Of a stretch of DNA of 64,000 bases, positions 1 through 15,985 are shown in pieces (position 1 is the first letter of the stretch; every line of letters starts with the position of its first letter). The stretch comes from Corylus avellana (taxonomy: Eukaryota > Streptophyta > Magnoliopsida > Fagales > Betulaceae): the NCBI RefSeq assembly GCF_901000735.1, contig NC_081551.1, positions 17,636,545 to 17,700,544 of the forward strand, read 5' to 3'. The position numbers and the translations under genes were made by a program. The notes beneath the pieces were generated by a model. That model was not told the DNA's origin and searched no databases. It was given only the letters and a program-made list of their open reading frames with translations.

Positions 1-1815
1 ATCTTCAAAAATATATATACTATAGTTTCTTTAATAACCCGATGTGAGCTGAATCCATTGAATATATATGTTTACATAATGTGTCAAAAATTTTGATGGG
101 GTATTATAAGTACAACCTCCATGACTTTACATAATGAAATAACTAAAGAGACGATGAAGATTCAGTGCAATAAGATTGTCTATTGCATATATAAGATTTA
201 AGGGTTTTTTTTAAAAAAAAGGGAACGGCTCACCTCCATTTGAGTTGCCTCTCATTTCCTCCAATTTGTTGTTAAGATTTTGCCGCGTTAGCTAAATGAA
301 ATCTAAATGTTCAAAACAAGAGAGAACAATTTAGCCTTAAAAAAAAAAAAAAAAAAATCCCAATAAATGAGTTATTCCCACCATGCTGAGAGAGAAGAAA
401 GAGAAACATCTGCCAAATTATATGCATCACCAATTAATTATAATTATTAATGTTCTTATTTTTACAATTTGAACCTTTTATTTCCTGTTTTTATATTTTT
501 GAATTTTGGTTATTAGACCGGATTAAAAAAAGATATTATTGTTCCGTGCACCACATGGACACGGTCATGCCTTTTATCACTTTGGCTCCACACCTTTCGG
601 ACTTCGCGCATCAATTCTATTCATAAAATTATCGAATATATATATATATATATTGTAATTAAAAAGAAACTCAGAAATCTCTCATTAATAACTCTTAGAA
701 AGAAAGAAAAACTCTTCACACCTTTGGTGTTGTCTATTAAGTATTAACACCACACATATCCTAATAATAGATTTGTTATTAGGATTCTAAGGATCAAGAG
801 TTTTTTCTAATTAAGGATCAAGACAAACATCACGGCATAGGTTTGAAAAAAAAAAAAAAAAAAAGGGATCAAGAGTTTAATTAAATTAGTGTTCCATAGT
901 TTTTTTAAGAATTTGAAAACAATAATCAGACTCTTAACAATTGGTATCAAAACAAACATCATGGCATAGGTTTTATGTGACGGAAGAGGTAATTTATGAG
1001 CTAAATTAAAATGTCTTACTATTTTGTATGGGCATAGTGTTAAGTCATTAAATACTCATATGTTAGTAAAATTGTCACAAAAGAAATTATTATCATCATC
1101 GAGTCAGTATCAATAGAGTGAGCCGTTGTGAACATGTAATTCAAAAACGTGGTAAAATGTTACGATGCTAAGAGTAAAAAATTTAATCAAATCAATATCT
1201 AACGGTCCTAGGACTTTTAAATCAATAGTTAGGCCCTTAACATATGTATACCTTAACCACACTTTTTCAGCATGCACTTTGCACTTAATGAGGATGTTTT
1301 GCTTGTAGACATTGTAAATGTTAATATTTATATTTATTTAATAACATTGAAGTATAATTTTTCCAGGAAAAAAAGAAAGAAAGAAAGGAAGAAAGAATTG
1401 GAATATTTTAGAGTTGCAACAAAAATGTAAAAACAGTCCTCCTGGAAATAATATGAGACAGATTATTAAGTTTTTTTTTTTTTTCCCTTTTAGTCTTTTT
1501 CTTTTTCTTTAATGCAAGGTAATTATAATTGTACTTGCTACCAGTTTGACATGCAGCTTGTCCATATTTGCCTTAACTAATCATCAATCTTAAAAATTAC
1601 AAAAAATTAAAAAATAACAATAAAATTTTAAAATTTTAAAAATTTAAAAAAAAAATCATCAATCTTAAAGAACATGCCATCCATCCGTTGGTAAAGTTTG
1701 TTTACTTTTACAGTACACCTTAGCCTTAGTTCACATGTTTGTTGGAGCTTCAGCTGTCTTTAACTGCCAACAATTGTTCATGAATATATATATATATATA
1801 TATTGTGAGTAATTG
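1..1815. other. AT-rich intergenic DNA, no gene seen
   Basis: This stretch is AT-rich with short poly-A and poly-T runs and TA dinucleotide tracts near 641-653 and 1786-1803. No reading frame resembles a known protein, and no clear inverted repeats with target duplications were found by eye. Confidence 0.6.
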
Positions 1816-1816
1816 T

Positions 1817-2483
1817 TCATGAATAATTAGTTTCCATTAAATCTGAATTAAAGGAGGAAAAAAAAAAATTCCTCTTAGTGACAACAAGGGAAGGAGAGGT
1901 GGAGAGATTACAACAAATAAAAACATATAAAAAGGAGATGGATAGCCCACTAATATGTTCCAATACAACTAGGTTAGTGCAAAAAACATAAATTAAAAGA
2001 GAATATGTCAAATGAATGATACAATCCTATGTATTCTTGGTACAAACACCAATAAAATTGACCGCCAGTAAAGGCAATTTGAGATAGCGAACCAGAGACA
2101 ACACAACCAAGAGAACAACCAAAGCAGCTGAACACTAGAATGAGAACCACAACAACGAGAGGGGCATTGATGAAGGTCAGATCAAAGCCACCGGCAAGAG
2201 ACACTATCTTGGTGTCCAAGGAACACTCCCAAAAGTTTTGCCACCAAGTCTGGAGATCTCATAGGTAAAAACTACAAACCAACTATAGAGAGAGCAGAGA
2301 GCCGAAGATCAAGTGTGTAAACCAAAAAGGTGCAAGAAAGACGGTGGCGAGTGCACCACACTCGCATTGGAGAAGAGAGTGGAGTGCATACACTCTGGCA
2401 GACACAGTAGGGAGGAGCGAAGAAGGCCAAAGATGGTGACGGTGAGGTGCATGTATGTAGAGTGCGGTAGATCTTACTCCCAA
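1817..2483 (-). other. Unidentified stretch with open minus-strand frames, possible retroelement remnant
   Basis: This stretch is less AT-rich than its surroundings and shows three short open frames on the minus strand in different phases (2283-2483, 1974-2219, 1817-2011). The translations are hydrophobic and serine-rich and match no family I recognise. An AAT repeat and a poly-A run adjoin its right edge. It could be a decayed retroelement or leader sequence. I do not call a gene. Confidence 0.25.
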
Positions 2484-2486
2484 GTT

Positions 2487-2487
<1 letters not shown>

Positions 2488-2523
<36 letters not shown>

Positions 2524-2535
2524 AAAAAAAAAAAA
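2488..2535. repeat. (AAT)n microsatellite followed by poly-A
   Basis: About eight AAT units run directly into a long A stretch. Such tails often mark the 3' end of a non-LTR retroelement, but here no element body can be assigned with confidence. Confidence 0.75.
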
Positions 2536-2760
2536 GGAAGTGTAAATTTATATAATTTTTCGCTCTTTTATCTTCTTTTTTTTTTGGATTGACATCCTTG
2601 CAACTCTAAAGAACTGTAAGGGCTTACAATTTTAAAAATTTATTAAACAGCATGAATTGAGTAACAAATATTTAAAGAAACTAAAAGTACAAAATGAAAC
2701 AAGTAAAGGCTGTCAACTCAACCTCATAGGAATAGTTAACTATCATTTTATTCTTTGAAA

Positions 2761-3030
2761 GGATGATTGACCACCCAAAAGCGATAGTTTGGGTAGCCCA
2801 GCCACCCTTAAGGAGGTGGTTAGTTACTCCCCCCTCCTCGGAACTCAACCATCCCATCTTGCCCTTCTTCCCCCTAAGCTATGGTGGGGCGGGACATCCT
2901 TTGAGAGTGAAGGGTTGATCGGCTTACTCCAACCATGCCCTTTAGGTGGCCAACAACCTCTTGAGGGTGAGTGGGTGGTTGGCCACTCCTTCAATGGTTG
3001 TGGACCACCATAGCCGACCACCTTTGAAGG
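2761..3030. repeat. GC-rich GGTGG/CCACC palindromic module
   Basis: This is a visibly GC-rich island between AT-rich flanks, built from interspersed words such as GGTGGCC, CCACCC and GGTGGTTGG in both orientations, so it could fold on itself. Similar islands occur at 10810-11030, 26280-26350, 34630-34700, 36428-36533 and 61804-61853 inside foldback elements. I could not find matching terminal repeats here. An open frame at 2789-3013 is a by-product of the composition. Confidence 0.55.
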
Positions 3031-3592
3031 CAGTGCAATAACCCATTAATTTTCTTTATTATTTTATTACTTACGTGACTAAATTCAAACCGTTTATTTT
3101 AAATGAACGGACTTGATCTTTAAAATTATAGCCCCCTGCAATTCCCTAGAGTTTGCAGGAGACCCCCAACCACGGCCACCTTTTCTTACCCATACATTAA
3201 AGCATTAAAATGAGATATCCGTCTCCTCTCTTATAACGTCGAAGTTGAAATATCGCTTTTCGCCAGCCATCTTGTTCATATGTATATGTTGATTGGAAGC
3301 AAAAGATTGGTTTAGAAGCAAAGGTATGCTCGAGGCAAATTGAAAGATGCTTTTTTTCTTTTTTCTTTTTTCTTTTTTTTCCGAGCAAGTATGCCATTAG
3401 CCCAAGACATAACAAATTCAATAGACAATTGTTAATCAAGTATAAATGAAGTAAAATTTTCCTTCCCTCCCAACAATGGAGGTTGCAAGCAGTTTCTTCT
3501 CTCAATTCCATTTAAAAAAAAAAAATCAACACCCAGTTGAGAACAACATTTCAGCAAAGCAAGAAAGAGAGTTTCATGATTGAATTACATGA

Positions 3593-3868
3593 CTAATTCA
3601 TCACCACCTTACCTGGATTGGAAAAAATCCAAAGAATCAAACCACAGAGAATTAACACAAGTGGAATAAGGTGAATGGCATTCTCTCCTGATGATCTATG
3701 CTGGGGAGCAATCTCTTTTTTGGTTGCATGATCAGAAATGGTATTATACATCGGCAAATCATCAATAAAAGCTGCAGCTTTCATAGGTGGTGGGGAGCCC
3801 ATATCAGCAGGCGGAAGATTGACCAAGAACTCATCAGAAGCTCGAGACGTGCTCAATGACCTGTGCAT
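3593..3868 (-). CDS. Small tail-anchored membrane protein of unknown function
   Basis: A 91-residue single-exon ORF. It opens with MHRSLSTSRASDEF, has a polar middle containing DLPMYNTISDHATKKE, and ends in one hydrophobic segment (about residues 68-84, IPLVLILCGLILWIF) followed by a short tail. There is no N-terminal signal peptide. This layout suggests a tail-anchored protein with a cytosolic N-terminus. I recall similar small plant transmembrane proteins with the same start and a comparable hydrophobic end, but none with a known role, so no function is assigned. The start is the first Met, and the purine-rich stretch upstream (3869-4010) would be its 5' leader. The gene stands alone, downstream of PRMT10 on the same strand. 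Confidence 0.7.
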   Translation of the reverse strand: MHRSLSTSRASDEFLVNLPPADMGSPPPMKAAAFIDDLPMYNTISDHATKKEIAPQHRSSGENAIHLIPLVLILCGLILWIFSNPGKVVMN

Positions 3869-4020
3869 TATTCTTGAGAAGAAGATGTAGAAGAAAAGGC
3901 AAGAGCTACCAGATCTTATAGAGAGAGGTCAATGGCTGAAAAGTGCAGCAGTGAGAAAATAAAAAAAGCTTCAAGTTAGTGGAGACGCAGCCTAACTTAA
4001 GGAGCCAAAAATGTCAGGAG

Positions 4021-5429
4021 AGGGTGGAGTGCGTGGGATTGGACTTTCCATGAGTTGACTATCACATTTAAATATTTTTTCAGCTTGATTTTGAAGCACC
4101 CTTTAGGTCATCAAAAGGTCATCAAAAGGCATGCTTTTTCATGTGATAACAAAGTCTAATATACGTATAAATTAGCTGTCCAGGCATGGAAATTGCTGGT
4201 GCTAGTTAACTGTAACCGAAAGGCGGAGAAGAAGTGAGACAATACTCCGGGCAAAATGGGTAAAATGACGGATCAACGATCCAAAATCATAAGCATAGCT
4301 GGAAGTTGCTAATAGTTCTCTCAATCCAGTATGATAATTTCCTTTAAACATCATACCAGACATTTTGTTGTATCTTTTTAACTAAAAATCATTTGTATAC
4401 AAAACCAATAAAATTAAAAATTAAAAAAAATAATAAAAAAAATAAAATAAAAAAATAAAAAACTTAAAAATAAAAAATAAAAGAAAGAAAGAAAAAAAGA
4501 AAAAAAAAAAAGGGATTTTAGGCTTAGATATAAAATGCTGTAGGGAGAAAATCCTGATGAAGTCGGCATAGTTGTCATTAGGAACACATCATTATATCAA
4601 AAAAGAACATTCAAGTGATAAAAATGGCTGAAAAACTCCACCAGGAACTCGGATAGATTTGTAGAACCAGCCACATATCTGGGAATCCAGACAGCAGTAG
4701 AACATACTGGTGGGCATGTTCATTGCATCCAGACACTGAAAAGTAGCAAAATATTGTAGTCACAGGACCACTCACTAACTTCATTTCTTTATGAAGAAGA
4801 ACAAAACATCCAAAAAGATTGCCATCCAAGTTCATCTGCAGACAAATCATATCTAGATTGTCAGGCACAAACAAAGAAAATTATAGGCAGGAAAATTACA
4901 GTATTAAGTGCCAAACGCATACTAGAAAACTTTGAACCACGAGTTCATGCACACACAAATATAGAGCACCCAACATTATTCAACTACAATGGGTAAAACC
5001 TATAGAATCAGTTTTTAAATTCAGGATTATCCAATTATTTTAAATTTAACTTGTAGTTTCATATGATGGAAATTTCAGAGGAAAAGAAATGAATCAGATT
5101 GTACTAAATCTTTGTTTGAAGTATTAACAATTTATTTAGTGAAACTCCTAAAGTTGGGTAATTCACCAACAAGAATGCTGACTAATTGTTTTCCAGAATA
5201 TTCTCTAATGGGTTAAGCATGTCAAGCGATTTTCTAATAAATCAAAACTACCAGATCGAATGACATGTATCAGGAGAAGTTCTTGCATGCAAATGAGGCC
5301 TATCTGGAAGAACCAGATCAATCTACTGGGCCATGGCAATATAAAGCACATTACATCATGATTCTTGCTAGGAGCTAAAAGACGTACCTTTGCTAATGTT
5401 CAGTTAAAGATATGTGATCTATCTTCTTC
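4021..5429. other. Intergenic DNA and 3' region of PRMT10
   Basis: This stretch holds an A-rich low-complexity tract at about 4386-4512. The rest is AT-rich and probably includes the PRMT10 3' UTR near 5300-5429. An open minus-strand frame at 4611-4874 resembles no protein I know and is not called. Confidence 0.5.
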
Positions 5430-9602
<4,173 letters not shown>

Positions 9603-9837
9603 TACACTACCTTCAGACTTGAGAGAGAGAGAGACGGAGAGAGGGTTTGAATTTTAGGGCAACGTCGCTACTGCCGACTGCTGTTGGGCTGCGGGGCTTG
9701 TAGGCTTGTAGCTGCGTATTAATACGTTATTCTATTCTATTCTATTCCAATCTATTCGTTACTATTTTTGTACTATTGGCGAGGGTAGTAGCAGGGAGAG
9801 GTTATATTCTACAGATAACCGCTAATCGTTTATAACT

Positions 9838-10429
9838 AGAGCTATTAAGAGAGCAAGTCGCTCGCGAGTGAGCTCGGACTCGACTCGAATGTTAAATAAA
9901 ACGTTTCGTGAATACGAATCCTGGTTCAAATATTAAACGAAGCTAGCTCAGCTCGACTCGGCTAAGCTCGTAAACAACTCGTATAAGGCTTGAATTGGTA
10001 GTTATTCACATAATTCATCATATTAATATTAAAAATTGATGATTTTTTTTTTTTTTCTAATAGCATCATTTTATTATAAAAGGATACATATCATCTCTTT
10101 TCGAAACCAAGTACCTTACTGTATTGACTCGAGCTCCATAGTCTGCTAACCAGACTAAGCAAATGCTCATATGCAAGCTGCTTCTTGAACCGTTTAAGAA
10201 TACTTGAAGTTTAAATTTATAATAAAAAAAAATTAATAAATTAAATATAAGAGCCAGCACGTAAACTGGCTCAGCTCGGCTTGACTTATTATAAGCTCGA
10301 GCTCGAACTCGATTTTTTTGGCTCGTCTTCAAACTCGGCTCGAGCTCGAACTCGAGCTCGAATAAAATTTAAACAAGCCGAGCCCAAACAAAGGAAGCTC
10401 ACTCATGCTTGGCTCATTTACACCCCTAC
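9838..10429. mobile_element. hAT-type non-autonomous element with 8-bp target duplication
   Basis: The element is flanked by TTATAACT at 9830-9837 and 10430-10437. The right end, read inward, is GTAGGGGTGTAAATGAGCC, a typical plant hAT end. The left end is a diverged version (TATTAAGAGAGCAAG). The interior is full of GAGCTCGAGC-like palindromic words near both ends. No transposase is encoded. The flanking words ATAACCGCTAA (about 9816) and ATAACCGCTAACCGC (about 10460) suggest it inserted into an older repeat. Confidence 0.72.
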
Positions 10430-10492
10430 TTATAACTATTAATTGGCACTTAAGCGATTAATAACCGCTAACCGCATATCCTTATATATAAT

Positions 10493-10650
10493 GAATAATG
10501 CTAAGGACCATCTTTTTATCCTCTTAAAGCTAATGTGGCTTTCAAAATCACTATTGAATCAAAATTCAAGTATGATTTATCTAAATTTTAATGATAATTT
10601 TAAAAGTCACATCAGGTTTATGAGGATAAAAAAATGGTCTATAGTATTTG
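10493..10650. mobile_element. Small foldback MITE
   Basis: The left end AATGCTAAGGACCATCTTTT pairs with the inverted right end AATACTATAGACCATTTTTT. Inner arms read CTTTCAAAATCACTATTGAAT against CTTTTAAAATTATCATTAAA. A relative with similar arms lies at 12715-12907. No exact target duplication could be fixed. Confidence 0.6.
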
Positions 10651-10662
10651 TCATATAAAATA

Positions 10663-11233
10663 GAACATAACTTCTATATTGGTGTGACACAAAGCCATCC
10701 CTTTGTGCTCACCAATGAGGATTTGACACCTTATAATAGAGCATATTAGGAATATAAATCCAAAACATTTGATTATATCATGTTTCTTCAATTTTTTTTT
10801 TTTTTTTAAGAATGTGCAAGAGGGGTGAGGGTGGCTCGCCGCCACCCCTAGCCCATGGGGTGGCTTGCGGGCCACCCAAGCCCATCTGTGGTGGCTGGCA
10901 AGCCCATGGGAGCCACCCCATGGGCTGGGGGTGGCCCGCGTGTCTACCCCAGGCAGATTTGGGGTGGCCAGCGAGCCACCCCATGGCCGAGGGGTGCCCA
11001 CGCGGCCACCTCCGCCCATCTGGGGTGGCTGCCTTCAATTTTTGTATTTTTTTTTTTTAACAAAAAAAAAATTAATTGGTTTTTTATTTTTATTTTTTTA
11101 ATATTTGGTATAATCTGGTGTAGTAATGTTTTTTCTTTAAATTTAGGTTTTGTTTAATATGTTGAAGTGTCAGTTGCTGAGTGGTGGGCACAAAGAGGTG
11201 GCTTTGTGCCACCTCCGTATAGAAGTCACTCTC
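10663..11233. mobile_element. Foldback MITE with GC-rich GGTGGC core
   Basis: Terminal inverted repeats of about 65 bases are visible. The left arm contains CACAAAGCCATCCCTTTGTG and the inverted right arm CACAAAGCCACCTCTTTGTG. Both continue into similar CACC-AATGAGG / CACCACTCAG and TTGACACC / CTGACACT words. Between the arms, 10810-11030 is a GC-rich island of GGGGTGGC and GCCACCCC words. The flanks ATATAAAAT and ATATAATAA match at 7 of 9 positions and may be a decayed target duplication. Related by its arms to the element at 26030-26552. Confidence 0.75.
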
Positions 11234-11577
11234 TATATAATAATATATATTTAATATAATGTTTTGGTGTTTTTTGGATTGATTTTAAATTTGTAATGTT
11301 TTGGATTTCCTAATGTTGGTGTTTATTTGGATTTGGTTTTCTACAAATTGGATTTGAAATGTTGGTGTTTTAAGCAAATCAGCCCTCACACATATATGCT
11401 GCTATTTAATTGCTACTCAATTTTCTTTCAAGCTTTCTTCATCTTCTTATATTTATATGCTAGAACACTCCATGTCTTCCTAGTTGACCACTTTGCCAAA
11501 GTACGAAAAAAACATGCTAGAAGTATAGAACAAATGAAAGAATGCTTGGCCGTGATGCATGTCGTATATATATTATA

Positions 11578-12301
11578 GGAGAAACTTCAGTTTGCCTCCT
11601 TGAACTTCCAACCAATTTGACAAAACCCTCATTAACTTTCAAATTTTTTACTTTGAACCCCTCAACTTTCAATTTCTATTATTTTTGACCCTTTGTTAGT
11701 TTTCAATGTTAAACTCAAATGGTTTGACTTTTTATGCCCATTATACCCTCACCCGGAAACTACACCGTTTTGGATCCCAAAACTACAACACTCAAAAACA
11801 ATCATTTTGGGCATTAAAATTATTATTTAAAAAAAAAAAATACACTCTTATTGGTCGGTCCGGGAGTAAAAGTGGTCCCACAAATCTTAAAAGACCAAAA
11901 AAAAAAAAAAAAGGTAGAGGGGATTATATTTTGGGGTGCGGTCGAGCACCCCCAAAAGGCCAAAATACACAATACCGAATGGGTTTTGGGCCATGCCACC
12001 CCTCCTGCTTTTTTTTTTTTTTTTTAATATTTTTCTTTTTCTTTATATATATATAATTTTGTCTAGCCCAAAACGGCGTCATTTTGGGCTGTGAGTGGGT
12101 GCTGTAGTTGTGGACAATTTTGGAATTTCAACTGGCTGATTGAGGGTATAATGGGCATAAAAACAAACCATTTGAGTTTAACATTGAAAACTAACAGAGG
12201 GGTTCAAAGTGAAAGCAAATCAAAGTTCATGGGTCCAAAGTGAGAAATTTGAAAGTTGAAAAAATCGGCTGGAAGTTCAGCGGGCAAACTGAAGTTTCCC
12301 C
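11578..12301. mobile_element. Mutator-like MITE with ~190-bp inverted repeats
   Basis: The left end GGAGAAACTTCAGTTTGCC matches the inverted right end GGGGAAACTTCAGTTTGCC. The match continues through ACTTTGAACCCCTC and TTAGTTTTCAATGTTAAACT to CATTATACCCTCA, about 190 bases per arm. The flanks are TATATTATA (11569-11577) and TATATTATG (12302-12310), a 9-bp duplication with one mismatch. The interior includes poly-A/poly-T tracts and a modest GC-rich part near 11930-12010. No transposase is present. Confidence 0.85.
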
Positions 12302-13491
12302 TATATTATGCGCGACCTCTAGTTTTAGGAGTAACGTTAAATCAAGTGTTTTAACAAGCATGTATGCTTATATATATAATGCACAACCTTATTATTTACA
12401 ATAAAAATCCAAATATTTAAAATCATCCCAAAAAAAATAGGCACAAAGAAAGCCCAAAACATTGTCAAAAGCCCATATATAAAAAAAGGTTATTGGTTTT
12501 AATAACCGCTAACCACCTAAATGGAGCGGTTGTAGTTATTAAAATCCAATAATCGCCGTAGGCAATTGCAGTTAACGGTTTTAGCCAATAAACGCAACCG
12601 CTTATACACCCCTTAATATATGTGGTCTTCAATGGGTATCGTATATGGTTCACTTGTGAAGTCCCTTTCTAATACCTAAGAATATATATAATAATATTTT
12701 GGTTCCAAAAGTTTACAATGGTGCCAAACTTATGAGTACGTAATATTGTAAGGATGACTAAAGTCTTCTTAAAGTCTTTTAAAGTGTGATGTAACTTTTA
12801 AAATTACCATTAAATTTTAAATCATTATTATTAAATTTTGATCTATTGATGATTTTAAAAGTCATTTCACATTTAAGAAGACTCTGGTCCGCCTTCTAGC
12901 ATTACTCCAAACGTATATATCAAAATATCTAAAAATTTGTTAGGTAAGTTATGTTATTAAAATGACCTTGTCATCGGCCATTTGATGAAAAATCATTATA
13001 TGCACATGTGATACACATTACACCCTATCTTCATTTGACTATTGTAAAATTACAATTTTATTATCAAATTAAAAAATAAACCCTTTTTGTAGATAAGTGG
13101 TGATTAGCTAGCATAAATTTCATACAAACTGATTTGTAGAAAATTCATACAAATTAACTTCTAAAAAGATGTGTCTTTTAAAATATTTAAAAAACATGTA
13201 CTTCTTATATGATAAAAATTACATATTATTTTCATATAAAGTAGTTTGTAAGAAATTTGTGTTTCAGAGAGGAGGGAGTAAACTATAGTTTTACAACATG
13301 ATGAATCATTAGTTATATCACATGTCAATTGACGATTGGTTGTGGCATAGATTACATGTGAATCTAACCATTTACATCAAACGGTTAATGGCAAGACAAT
13401 TTTCAATAGATTGCTTACCCTAGTGATTTTTTAGATACTTTTTGTCATAGGTAAAAAAAAATCTAGATTTTTCACATGACTTTACAACCTA
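12302..13491. other. AT-rich intergenic DNA with short repeats
   Basis: No gene is seen. Around 12490-12615 a run of ACCGC/GCGGT words ends in CGCTTATACACCCC, which resembles a hAT-type end and the repeat interrupted at 9830/10437. A small foldback element at 12715-12907 is listed separately. The remainder is plain AT-rich DNA. Confidence 0.5.
12715..12907. mobile_element. Small foldback MITE
   Basis: The left arm AGTCTTCTTAAA...GTAACTTTTAAAATTACCAT pairs with the inverted right arm AGTCTTCTTAAATGTGAAAT...GACTTTTAAAATCATCAA. Arm sequences resemble the element at 10493-10650. Ends and target duplication are uncertain. Confidence 0.55.
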
Positions 13492-13941
13492 AGAGCATTC
13501 TTAATGGAGGAGCCATATTTTTATGTAAAATAGCTTTTAAAAACTCACTTTTATCTAGTTTAGCTAAGCCATTTTTAAATGTCTCCATATCCGATTAGCT
13601 ATATTTCTATCTATTCCATTAAAATATGATTAAAAGTAAGAAAAAATTTGGGAAAAAGAGAACATATGAGAAGAAAAATGGGAAAAAATTTGGGAAAAAT
13701 AGAACATGCAGAAAAAAAGTAGGAAAATATTTGAGAAAAAGAGAAAACATGTGAGAGAAACAATGAAAAATAAAATAGCTCTATTGAAAAGTGCTACTAC
13801 ATTTAGCTTTTATTTTAGCTCTTCCAATCAAATATCTATTTTACATTTTCTTTTGGCTAATCCAATGTAGGAGATTTTTTAAACATTTGAAAGGTCATTT
13901 TAGATAAAAGTAACATTTGACTCTTCCATTGGGAATGCTCT
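13492..13941. mobile_element. Foldback MITE with AGAGCATTC ends
   Basis: The left end AGAGCATTCTTAATGGAGGA pairs with the inverted right end AGAGCATTCCCAATGGAAGA. The inner arms TATTTTTATGTAAAATAGC and CACTTTTATCTA have matching counterparts. The AGAGCATTCCCAATGGA end is a familiar type in plant MITEs. The interior is A-rich with short internal repeats (GGGAAAAAGAGAACATATGAG and variants). No clear target duplication was read. Confidence 0.72.
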
Positions 13942-13967
13942 AACAACAATAATATAATTCATGTCTC

Positions 13968-14050
13968 CAAAAGGTAGTCCAATGGACTGAGACTACGCTT
14001 AATGAAGTAGAGATCACTAGTTCGAATCCCCCTCTACACTCTTACGCAAA
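13968..14050 (+). repeat. tRNA-derived SINE copy
   Basis: GGTAGTCCAATGGACTGAGAC gives an A-box-like start and AGTTCGAATCCCCCT a clear B-box. The middle (ACTACGCTTAATGAAGTAGAG) and end (CTCTTACGCAAACA) match the copy at 63247-63324. It is not a functional tRNA because the cloverleaf arms do not pair convincingly. Confidence 0.65.
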
Positions 14051-15366
14051 CATGTCAAAAAAAATTATAAATAATATAACTCATGCAATAGAAATATCAA
14101 GCATAAAAATATATTTAAATATTATAATGCTGTACAAGTATTATAAGGACAATGTACCATTTTCGCATATAAATTTATACAAACATTACTACAATATTAT
14201 AATAATATTTTATCACAACGTATTTTCTATAGAGTAATGCTACCTTAAGCTCATCACATAACTTGACAAGTTTCATAATAAATTACTTACCAAGTCGTGG
14301 ATTTACACAATTATTTTTTTTACTTATAAAACATCTCAATATTTTGCAGATTAACAGAGTGACGCCGGTAGAAAGAGCACTTCGCTTGGATAGAGATGTT
14401 AAGCGAATAACTAGAATAAATATATGGTAGTTGTGAATTACGTAATAACATTCATTGGAAGTTTTAGGTCTATGATAATGATAATGGTTGGTATTCAAAG
14501 ATATTTGAACCGCATTCCATTATAGTATACTTTGATAGATTAGGTTCGCATAGTGAATCTATCCAACTAAACCAACTACTAGAGAAAAGAAAACCCCACC
14601 TTTAAAAATCAAATTTTGAAGAAAGAAAAAAATATTAAAAAACTCAACATTTCTCTTTTACAGTATAAAAATGTGTGATTCATGGCCTATATAATGTTCA
14701 TCCCATTCAACATCAAGCATCAGTAGACTTGTACTCCTTTCTTAATTTGACTGAAAAAAAAAAAAAAAAAAATTCCGTAGATTTTGGCCTTTGGACTTCT
14801 GTATTTTCTTTTTATCAAAGAAGACATTTTCTTCCACAAAGTACAGAATGTACTTTTATTTAACTCAACCATGAACAAGTCAATATGAGTTAGTTTAACC
14901 ATATGTGCGTGGCTTTTTTTTTTTTTTCATCTCGAGCAATTCGGTGCATTATATATATATATATATATATTCACAATCACTTGCTGTTTTCTTCTTCATT
15001 TCCTTTTTGAATATTGAATTTCTCGTATGGTTGACTTAGTCGTCGTTATCCTCATTTTTCATGCATGTAAAAGTTTACGAAATTATGAATAAGACCATTT
15101 ACCAATCAGTATTTATAGAGGCGACAACCGACAACGGGTCCTTTTGTGATAATTGGTGATGACTTGGTCAGATATAATTTAGAAAAAAATTACATTTATC
15201 CACTCTAATTTTCTTCTTTTTGACAATGTCCTCTTAATATTTTAATTTTTGAAGACTTAAAAAAGACATTTAAGTGACAGAACAGTTCCAACCAATATTT
15301 GAATCAAAAAAGTTATTACACATCTATCTTTTGCTAATCTCTTTTGCAAATTTTATTATTGAATCT
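14051..15366. other. AT-rich intergenic DNA
   Basis: No gene or complete element was recognised. The stretch includes poly-A (about 14754-14771), poly-T (about 14914-14927) and a TA tract (about 14950-14970). Confidence 0.5.
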
Positions 15367-15985
15367 GATGTGTAATAATGCCACTTTACTCACTTGAATG
15401 GCTCTTACAACATGTCTTACAGAGTACGATTTCAAATGTTATAAAATGATTTGACTTCTCTCACTAGACATCAATTAGTTTTTAGATGAGATGGTCAAAG
15501 ACTCAATCCAACAAATGGTATTAGTGACAGGTCATAGGTTCGAGTTGCGGGAGTATCATTTTGAGGGAGGTATTGTGACTTCCCTCACTAGACATCAATT
15601 AGTTTTTAGATGAGATAGCCAAAGACTCAATCCAACAAATAGTATTAGTGACAGGTCATAGGTTCGAGTTGCGGGAGTGTCATGTTGAGAGAGAGATTGT
15701 GACTTCCCTCACTAGACACCAATTAGTTTTTAGATGAGATGGTCAAAGACTCAATCTAACAAATAATATCAGTGACAGGTCATGGGTTCGAGTCGCGAGA
15801 GTGTCATGTTGAGGGAGGAATTGTTAAGGTGCAACAATGCCACTCTGCTTACTTAGACGACTCTTAGAACATGCCTTGCAGTGTGCGATTTTGAATGCCA
15901 TAAAAGGATTTAGCTTCCCTCACTGAACACCAATTAATTTTTAGATAAGATGGTCAAAGATTCGATCCAACAGATTCAATTGTGA
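15367..15985 (+). repeat. SINE-like unit with internal 124-bp triplication
   Basis: A segment starting GACTTCTCTCACTAGACATC at 15453 repeats with a 124-base period at 15577 and 15701. Each copy carries AGATGAGATGGTCAAAGACTC (A-box-like) and GGTCATAGGTTCGAGTTGCG (B-box-like), as in a tRNA-derived SINE head. The sequence upstream (AATGCCACTTTACTCACTTG, about 15377) reappears after the third copy (about 15837) and is followed by a partial fourth head. The layout is therefore A-B-B-B-A'-B'. No protein is encoded. Confidence 0.8.

Noticed and set aside
10651..11101. Several overlapping open frames rich in Gly, Pro and Trp on both strands
   Set aside because: They arise from the GC-rich GGTGGC repeats, which lack stop codons in many frames. 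Composition explains them.
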